A DNA stretch of 64,000 nucleotides, from positions 1 through 64,000 of the forward strand of contig JAFKJB010000005.1 of assembly GCA_017306155.1 (NCBI GenBank). Direction: 5' to 3'. The position numbers were made by a program, and so were the translations under genes. Shown here one piece after another: positions 58,718 to 64,000 of this stretch (positions within the stretch are counted from its first letter, which is position 1; each line of letters begins with the position of its first letter). The stretch comes from Nitrosospira multiformis (GTDB lineage: Bacteria; Pseudomonadota; Gammaproteobacteria; Burkholderiales; Nitrosomonadaceae). The notes beneath the pieces were generated by a model. The model made no database searches. It worked only from the letters and a program-made list of their open reading frames with translations, and was not told the origin of the DNA.

Positions 58718-59851
58718 TTATGCCGGCAGGCGCTTTCGCCGAACCATGAATCCGACCAGCATGAGGCCGGCGAGCATCAGGGCATAGGAATGAGGCTCAG
58801 GGATAACAGCAGTGACAAGGACCTGTCCTACGTTATTGATGTCGAGGGTCGGAGCTAGAACAGTTCCGGCTGGCAACTCGACCAGAGAATTGAGGTTGAG
58901 GTCTGTCATGCTTGCGCCATTAGGGCCGGTGATAAAAGCGTGTCTTTCACCCGCAGCTGTGTCGGAGTAGCCCACCACCTGCCCGGCGTCATTGATAGCA
59001 GTAGCGTAACTGTCATCTCCACCTAGCGTTCCGAGATCGGTCATGCCCTCGCCATTGGGACCGGTGATAAAAGCGTGCTGAGCACCGGTGGTGGTGTTGG
59101 ACCAACCGACCACCTGGCCCGTGTCATTGACATCCTGAGCTACGCTGAATACTCCACCCAGCGTCCCGAGATCGGTCATGCCCCCGCCACCGGGGCCGGT
59201 GATGAAAGCATGGTTACCGCCGCTGCTCACGGTGTTGGAGTACCCCACCACCTGCCCAGCAGCATTGATGCCAGTGGCGAAACTGCTGTATCCACCCAGC
59301 GTCCCGAGATCGGTCATGCCCACGCCATTGGGACCGGTGATAAAAGCATGCCAACGATCTGCAACCGTCAGCGAGTACCCTACCACCCGTCCTGCGTCAT
59401 TGACGCCCCCGCTGTCACTGTGTCCAGTGAATCCCTCTCCACTCAGCGTCCCGAGGTCGGTCATGCCCACGCCATTGGGGCCGGTGATAAAAGCGTGCCA
59501 ACCGACTACTCCGGGCGTGGTGGAGCGTCCCACCGCCTGACCGGCGTCGTTGATGGCCGAGGCGCTACTGAAACCTCCACCCAGCGTCCCGAGATCGGTC
59601 ATGCCCACGCCATTGGGGCCGGTGACAAAAGCGTGCCCATTAGACTCTCCCGCCACTTGACCTGCGTCATTAATGGCCCAGGCGTAACTGACGTTTCCAC
59701 CCAGCGTCCCGAGTTTGATCAGTTGTTGGCTATGGGTGTCCAGGATGTATGAACCTCCCTGTGCGGAGACAGGGGAAACAAAACTAAGCCCAACACTCAG
59801 GGCTGCCACCAGAATCAGGATCTGGATTTTGGAGCTATAGGTAATTTTCAT
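58718..59851 (-). CDS. HAF-repeat PEP-CTERM secreted protein (paralogue)
   Basis: 377 residues, the same length as the neighbouring gene but with more divergent repeats. Signal peptide ALSVGLSFVSPVSAQ; six HAF repeats and one partial (e.g. INDAGQVAGES, GINAAGQVVGYS, VNDTGQVVGWS); tail IPEPHSYALMLAGLMLVG followed by VRRKRLPA. Two repeats contain extra residues (GEGFTGHSDSGG). It precedes its paralogue by 145 bp on the same strand. The pair and the frameshifted copy at 45470 form a small family produced by gene duplication. Confidence 0.92.
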   Translation of the reverse strand: MKITYSSKIQILILVAALSVGLSFVSPVSAQGGSYILDTHSQQLIKLGTLGGNVSYAWAINDAGQVAGESNGHAFVTGPNGVGMTDLGTLGGGFSSASAINDAGQAVGRSTTPGVVGWHAFITGPNGVGMTDLGTLSGEGFTGHSDSGGVNDAGRVVGYSLTVADRWHAFITGPNGVGMTDLGTLGGYSSFATGINAAGQVVGYSNTVSSGGNHAFITGPGGGGMTDLGTLGGVFSVAQDVNDTGQVVGWSNTTTGAQHAFITGPNGEGMTDLGTLGGDDSYATAINDAGQVVGYSDTAAGERHAFITGPNGASMTDLNLNSLVELPAGTVLAPTLDINNVGQVLVTAVIPEPHSYALMLAGLMLVGFMVRRKRLPA

Positions 59852-60253
59852 GATTTTCTCCCGGTAAGAACGGTTTTTAGGGATTCAGGACAATCGAGAT
59901 TTGATGGGAAGCGCGTCGATAGTGTCCCCATCAGAGATGCTGTCCAATTCCCGCCATTTCTCATAATCCAGTTTAGATCGGTCAAGGGAAAAGTATATGA
60001 GCCGATCAGGCTATCGATGGAAGCCATCTATTTCTGGTTTACAACAGTGCGGCACGAGCGGTAGCGATGGACCGTTTTACGCCGAAAAGCAGTTACTTGA
60101 ATTTGGCGGTCAGCATGAGACTTCAACGTCTCGCCGATGCAGCAATGCCGATACTGATGAAAGCGGACATCAGACGTGGCTACCGCCGCGAAACAGCGCC
60201 TAAATAGAGGTTTGCGCGGCGAATGGCGGAATTTCTGAATATGAATACTATTG
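59852..60253. other. Intergenic region, no gene seen
   Basis: 402 bp between the HAF gene and the Pat-like gene, both on the minus strand. A plus-strand frame (59997-60203) lacks an SD and reads as low-information sequence. The HAF promoter should lie near the left end. No RNA or repeat is supported. Confidence 0.45.
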
Positions 60254-62923
60254 CTACAGCAGCTTGCTCACTTTCATGAGTCCGTGGTCCTCCTTGTCGG
60301 GCTTGATGGCGAAACCGAGGTCACTCATGAATTTGAGCATGCGGTGATTGTTGTTGAGTACATTGCCTTCGATCTCTCTCAGCCCCTGCTCACGGGCGGC
60401 AGCCATCAGGGAAACCATCAGTTTTCCTCCCAATCCTTTTCCGGCAATGCTGTCGGCTACAGCCAACGCGAAATTGCAGGAATTGCCATCCGGATTGACG
60501 GCATACCGCGCCACACCCAGGGCGGCTTCGTGGCCTTTGTCCTGGATAACGGCGACGAGCGCCATCTCCCGGCCATAGTCAATCTGGGTGAGCGATGTGA
60601 GCAGCATTTCGGGCAACTCCTGTATTGCCTGCATGAAGCGAAAATACCGGGATTCCTTCGATAGCCCCCGAATGAATCGCTGATCCAGTTCGGCATCCTC
60701 CGGGCGGATGGGGCGAATGATGATGTCTGTTCCATCGGCAAGCTGCCAATGGCTGATGAGGTGGGTGGGGTAGGGAGCAATGGCCATGTGTGCATAGCGG
60801 TCAGCGCTGGGCTGCCGGTATTCCACAATGATGCGGGCGTCTGCGGCCAAAGCGCCTGCCTCATCGAGGATGAGCGGGTTGATGTCCATCTCCCTGAGGA
60901 AAGGCAGTTCGCACACCATTTCCGAAACACGCAGGAGCACATCCTCGAGCGCTTCCAGATCAGCCGGCGGCATTTGTCGAAACGCTCCCAGCAGCCTCGC
61001 AATGTTGGCTTCTCTTATCAGCTCCCCTGACAGAAATTTGTTCAGCGGCGGCAGGGCAACCGCAGGCGTGCTCTTGATCTCGACATCGGTGCCACCCGAA
61101 CCGAACGTAATGACAGGTCCGAATGCGGGATCACTGGTTACCCCGATCATCAATTCCCGGCCATTCGCCTTGCGGATCATGGGTTCGATGGAAACTCCAT
61201 CCAGATGCGCCGCAGGGTGTTTCCTTCGTACGGTATCCAGCATATCCTGATACGCGGCACGCACTTCGTGGGCATTTTTCAGGTTGAGCAGCACGCCGCC
61301 GACGTCGGTCTTGTGGGTGATATCGCGAGAGTTGATTTTCATTGCCACCGGAAATCCCAACTGCTGCGCGATGAGAAGTGCCTCGGCCGGCGAGCGGGCG
61401 AGCATCGTCGGGGCGACAGGAATATGGAATGCCGCCAGAACCGCCTTGGATTCCATTGCCGTCAATATTGTCCGCTGCTCCTGCATGGCCCCTTCGATAA
61501 TCAGCCGGGCGCTTTCCACGTTGGGTTCGAGATAATGGGAAAGCGGCCCCGGCATCTGCCCCAGCAATTGCTGGTTGCGGTAATAGGCCGAGAGATGGGA
61601 GAAAACCTCAACTGCGGGCTCGGGGGTACGAAAGTAAGGTATGCGGGCATCGGCGAAGGCCTCACGCGCCGAGGCGACTTGTGCTTCGCCCATCCAGCAG
61701 GCCAGCAGGGGCTTGCAGTTTCCGGTGGAAAGCGCTATCAGCGCCTGTGCCGATTCAAGGGGCGCCGTCATGGCCTGGGGGGTGAGTATGGCCAGCACCC
61801 CGTCCACGTTCTCATCTTCGAGGCACGCTTTCACCGCGTGATGATAGCGGTCTGCTCCCGCGTCGCCGATAATGTCGACGGGATTCCCGCGTGACCAGTG
61901 CTGGGGCAGATGCTGGTCGAGGTATTGAAGCGTGGCGTCCTCGAGGGACGCCAGGACCAGACCCAGGTCTTCCGCCCGGTCGGCGGCCATTACGCCCGGC
62001 CCTCCGCCATTGGTTACGATGGCGAGCCGATTGCCGAATCGGCAGAAATTAAGCGATAACGCTTTCGCTGCCGTAAAGAGCTGGGTGACGGTCTGCACAC
62101 GCACCGCGCCAACCCGGTTGAGTGCCGCATTGAATACATTATCGGCTCCCACCAGTGCAGCGGTATGTGAGCGTGCCGCCTTTGCCCCCGCCGCGTGGCG
62201 GCCAACCTTGACAACGACCACGGGTTTGAGCCGGGTCGCGGCGCGAAGCGCACTCATGAACTGGCGGGCATCCCGGATCCCTTCGACATACATCAGAATG
62301 CTTTGCGTGGCGATATCAGCCACGAGATAGTCAAGAATCTCCCCGAAATCCACGTCGGTCGATGAACCCATCGAGACGATGCTCGAAAAGCCCACGTCGT
62401 TGTTTTGCGCCCAATCCAGAATGGCGGTACAGAGCGCTCCGGACTGGGAGACGAACGCAATGTTTCCGCTGTTGGCCCCCCCCTTGTAAAACGTGGCATT
62501 GAGCCCGATCGACGGACGCATGATGCCCAGGCAATTCGGACCGATGAGGCGAATACCGAAAGCCCGCGCAGCCGCCAGCAATTGCTCCTCCAGGCCCTCG
62601 CCGGCCTCGCGAAACCCGGCGGTGATAATGACTGCGGCCTTCACGCCCTCGTTTCCACAGTTCTCGATAATGCCAGGGACTGTCTGGGGCGGCGTGGCAA
62701 TCACAGCCAGTTCAACCGGCTCGTGAATCGCGCTGATGGAGGAGTAGGCTGGTTTTCCCTGTACCTCGGTATATTTCGGATTGATAGGGTAGATCGCGCC
62801 CTGAAAACCGCTTCTCAGCATGTTTTCAAACACCACATAGCCGACTTTGCCAGGACTGTTGCTTGCGCCGAATACAGCTACCGACTTGGGTGTGAAGAGT
62901 GGACTAAGATAGTGCTTGCTCAT
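60254..62923 (-). CDS. Acyl-CoA synthetase (NDP-forming)/GNAT fusion, Pat-like protein acetyltransferase
   Basis: 889 residues. Domain order: CoA-binding Rossmann domain (about 8-130, VAVFGASNSPGKVGYVVFEN), succinyl-CoA-ligase-like domains (about 150-460), ATP-grasp domain (about 490-710, FPVAMKINSRDITHKTDVGG), and a C-terminal GNAT acetyltransferase (about 735-885, DIIIRPIRPEDAEL; RFMQAIQEL). This is the layout of Pat/YfiQ, which acetylates lysines such as that of acetyl-CoA synthetase. The His in SHTAALVGAD may correspond to the catalytic His of active synthetases. The start overlaps the HoxW-like gene by 20 bp. Confidence 0.93.
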   Translation of the reverse strand: MSKHYLSPLFTPKSVAVFGASNSPGKVGYVVFENMLRSGFQGAIYPINPKYTEVQGKPAYSSISAIHEPVELAVIATPPQTVPGIIENCGNEGVKAAVIITAGFREAGEGLEEQLLAAARAFGIRLIGPNCLGIMRPSIGLNATFYKGGANSGNIAFVSQSGALCTAILDWAQNNDVGFSSIVSMGSSTDVDFGEILDYLVADIATQSILMYVEGIRDARQFMSALRAATRLKPVVVVKVGRHAAGAKAARSHTAALVGADNVFNAALNRVGAVRVQTVTQLFTAAKALSLNFCRFGNRLAIVTNGGGPGVMAADRAEDLGLVLASLEDATLQYLDQHLPQHWSRGNPVDIIGDAGADRYHHAVKACLEDENVDGVLAILTPQAMTAPLESAQALIALSTGNCKPLLACWMGEAQVASAREAFADARIPYFRTPEPAVEVFSHLSAYYRNQQLLGQMPGPLSHYLEPNVESARLIIEGAMQEQRTILTAMESKAVLAAFHIPVAPTMLARSPAEALLIAQQLGFPVAMKINSRDITHKTDVGGVLLNLKNAHEVRAAYQDMLDTVRRKHPAAHLDGVSIEPMIRKANGRELMIGVTSDPAFGPVITFGSGGTDVEIKSTPAVALPPLNKFLSGELIREANIARLLGAFRQMPPADLEALEDVLLRVSEMVCELPFLREMDINPLILDEAGALAADARIIVEYRQPSADRYAHMAIAPYPTHLISHWQLADGTDIIIRPIRPEDAELDQRFIRGLSKESRYFRFMQAIQELPEMLLTSLTQIDYGREMALVAVIQDKGHEAALGVARYAVNPDGNSCNFALAVADSIAGKGLGGKLMVSLMAAAREQGLREIEGNVLNNNHRMLKFMSDLGFAIKPDKEDHGLMKVSKLL

Positions 62924-63569
62924 GATTCACAAATTTCTCCCACGCAATTAAGTCAAGGCCGGAACATAATCCTTTTACCAGGGCGAAGGACGCGTCCAGA
63001 CTGGCTGTGGCTTTCGGGCTGAGCGGCTCGCCCAGTTCGAAGCGCTCGCCCCGAATTTGGAGCAGATAAGCAGGGGGAGGAAGTCCATATAGGTTTTGGT
63101 AAGCATGCAAGAGTGCCATAGGACTCATGACATGGCTTGTAAAACTGGCGTCTTTGCATGCATTAAGCCGTGAAAAGGCATAAGGCCGCGCGCAGGAGAC
63201 GCTGGCGTCTACGAACAGCACCCTGTCGCGGCTTTGCAGGTCCAATGCATGTTCTATCTGGAGCTGAAAATCGGTGAGCAGCTCTACATTAGGCAAGCCA
63301 AGTGCTTCCAGGCGCCCTATCAACAGAGGGCCTAGCGCATCGTCTCCCCGGCTGGGGTTGCCGTATCCGAAGACCAGTAACGGAGGCGTTAAATCTGAAA
63401 TGTCCGGGAGAACCTTTATCCTTCCAGGCTTATCCGCCTCTTCGCCACGTTGTCCGTACCCGTCCTTCGTGTTAGTCCGCGCGCCCTTCAGCGCGGGCCT
63501 TTCGGTGTTCGTGCTCGCGCTGGCAATCAATACAACGCTTGGCTGTCGGGTAGGCAAGCAGCCGCTCAT
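62904..63569 (-). CDS. Hydrogenase maturation protease (HoxW-like)
   Basis: Peptidase family M52 removes the C-terminal peptide of the NiFe-hydrogenase large subunit. The core begins LLVFGYGNPSRGDDALGP, with the nickel-sensing Asp; LTDFQLQIEHALDL and VDAS resemble HoxW; and the His is in SHVMSPMALL. Start is uncertain: there is no ATG/GTG/TTG between the dksA-like stop and the core, so I chose the ATG at 63569, which overlaps that gene by 98 bp. The frame is open to 63653. No hydrogenase structural genes are in the window; upstream genes to the right may be. It overlaps the Pat-like gene by 20 bp. Confidence 0.78.
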   Translation of the reverse strand: MSGCLPTRQPSVVLIASASTNTERPALKGARTNTKDGYGQRGEEADKPGRIKVLPDISDLTPPLLVFGYGNPSRGDDALGPLLIGRLEALGLPNVELLTDFQLQIEHALDLQSRDRVLFVDASVSCARPYAFSRLNACKDASFTSHVMSPMALLHAYQNLYGLPPPAYLLQIRGERFELGEPLSPKATASLDASFALVKGLCSGLDLIAWEKFVNHEQALS

Positions 63570-63915
63570 ACCGGATATCGCTGCCACAGTCGATGCACTC
63601 GCCGTAGGTTCCTGCCTTGATCCGACCGCGCGCCGCGGCGATATCGCGCACATCCTGCAGGTTCTGCCGAATGAGTGCTTCGTCTATAGCAGACAAGGTC
63701 TCAAGCAAGGCTTCATCCGAAGTGTCCGCAGCACGTTCGCCCAGCGCTATCCGCTGCCGCTCTTCACCCAGGCCAGCAACCAGCGAGCGGATTTCGTTGA
63801 ATTCGCGGCTCCAGCGCTCATCCATAATCGCGCTCAAGTGATCAATCTGTTGCTGTGCGAGTCGGGACACCATTTCTCCTTCGAATTGTTGAATGGGTAG
63901 TGGATGACCATTCAT
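63472..63915 (-). CDS. TraR/DksA C4-type zinc-finger protein
   Basis: 147 residues; an ATG at 63873 preceded by AAGGAG is a good alternative start, giving 133. An N-terminal coiled-coil (about 20-95, AQQQIDHLSAIMDERWSREF) precedes the zinc finger CIDCGSDI near residue 107 and CIDCQREHEH near 128 (C-x2-C-x17-C-x2-C). Members bind the RNA polymerase secondary channel or are short relatives of DksA with unknown target. The acidic DxxDxA tip of true DksA is not clear, so it is called a family member rather than DksA. It overlaps the HoxW-like frame. Confidence 0.85.
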   Translation of the reverse strand: MNGHPLPIQQFEGEMVSRLAQQQIDHLSAIMDERWSREFNEIRSLVAGLGEERQRIALGERAADTSDEALLETLSAIDEALIRQNLQDVRDIAAARGRIKAGTYGECIDCGSDIRYERLLAYPTAKRCIDCQREHEHRKARAEGRAD

Positions 63916-64000
63916 CTCCCCAGTCTGTCAGCATGATAAGCCGGCTTTCTGCTTCCTGGCCATCCCATTCGTTATATTTATATATGCAACCAAACGCCTC

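Noticed and set aside
57439-59851. Regular repeats resembling a CRISPR-like array
   Set aside because: The period is 135 or 270 bp, in frame, and encodes HAF protein repeats; there are no short repeats with unique spacers and no cas genes.
59997-60203. A 68-codon plus-strand frame between the HAF and Pat genes
   Set aside because: No SD, low-information composition and no recognisable domain.

Overview
The window reads as a chromosomal segment of a betaproteobacterium, most likely an ammonia oxidiser of the Nitrosospira type (Nitrosomonadaceae). This is inferred from gene order and protein style (trpS-scpA-scpB, a betaproteobacterial CysG, hpnA, heavy copper handling, c-type cytochromes, PEP-CTERM secreted proteins, a HoxW-like hydrogenase protease). 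No 16S or amo gene is present, so the genus is not proven. About 54 protein genes, broken genes or remnants, one tRNA, two structured RNA leaders and several regulatory sites can be supported.

Region 1-9.2 kb is housekeeping. It opens with the tail of a CopD/redoxin-like gene. A tight minus-strand cluster follows: PHP phosphoesterase, YciO/Sua5-type protein, M50 protease, trpS, scpA and scpB. Then come cysG, a 1-Cys peroxiredoxin and mltF. Region 9.3-13.6 kb is accessory: a tRNA-Ser(CGA) is followed by a decayed tyrosine-integrase N-terminus, a GH15 glucoamylase/SDR gene pair, an IS5-type transposase remnant and a small hypothetical gene. This looks like the scar of an old tRNA-targeted island. 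Region 14-19 kb holds a small lipoprotein, an S9 peptidase and an exbB-exbD-'TonB-like' operon whose third member lacks a recognisable TonB C-terminal domain.

Region 19-25 kb is a signalling block: a triple-PAS histidine kinase, a single-domain receiver, and a large REC-REC-PAS-GAF-GGDEF-EAL protein. Region 25-39.7 kb carries pbpG, lapA, a putative Na+/H+ antiporter preceded by a two-state RNA leader, a Sel1 lipoprotein, glnA, a rhodanese, uppP, thiC with a TPP riboswitch, a Pcm-like methyltransferase, tolC, a membrane-anchored MutS-like ATPase, and hpnA.

Region 39.8-45 kb is a copper module on the minus strand: copA, copZ, csoR, then a diheme and a triheme cytochrome c. A CsoR-type palindrome sits inside the copA promoter. 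Region 45.4-60 kb contains three paralogous HAF-repeat PEP-CTERM genes. One is frameshifted and one carries a recent 270-bp tandem duplication. Between them lie lysS, prfB (with its programmed +1 frameshift), a zinc alcohol dehydrogenase, two tandem-domain universal stress proteins, a diguanylate cyclase, small PepSY-like and BON proteins, and a Met-rich multicopper oxidase. This resembles a copper/redox stress cluster. The window ends with a Pat-type acyl-CoA synthetase/GNAT protein, a HoxW-like hydrogenase maturation protease and a TraR/DksA zinc-finger protein.

The items I consider most worth testing are the antiporter leader RNA, the transmembrane MutS-like ATPase, the unusual ExbBD partner, and the linkage of cytochromes to the CsoR/CopA operon.
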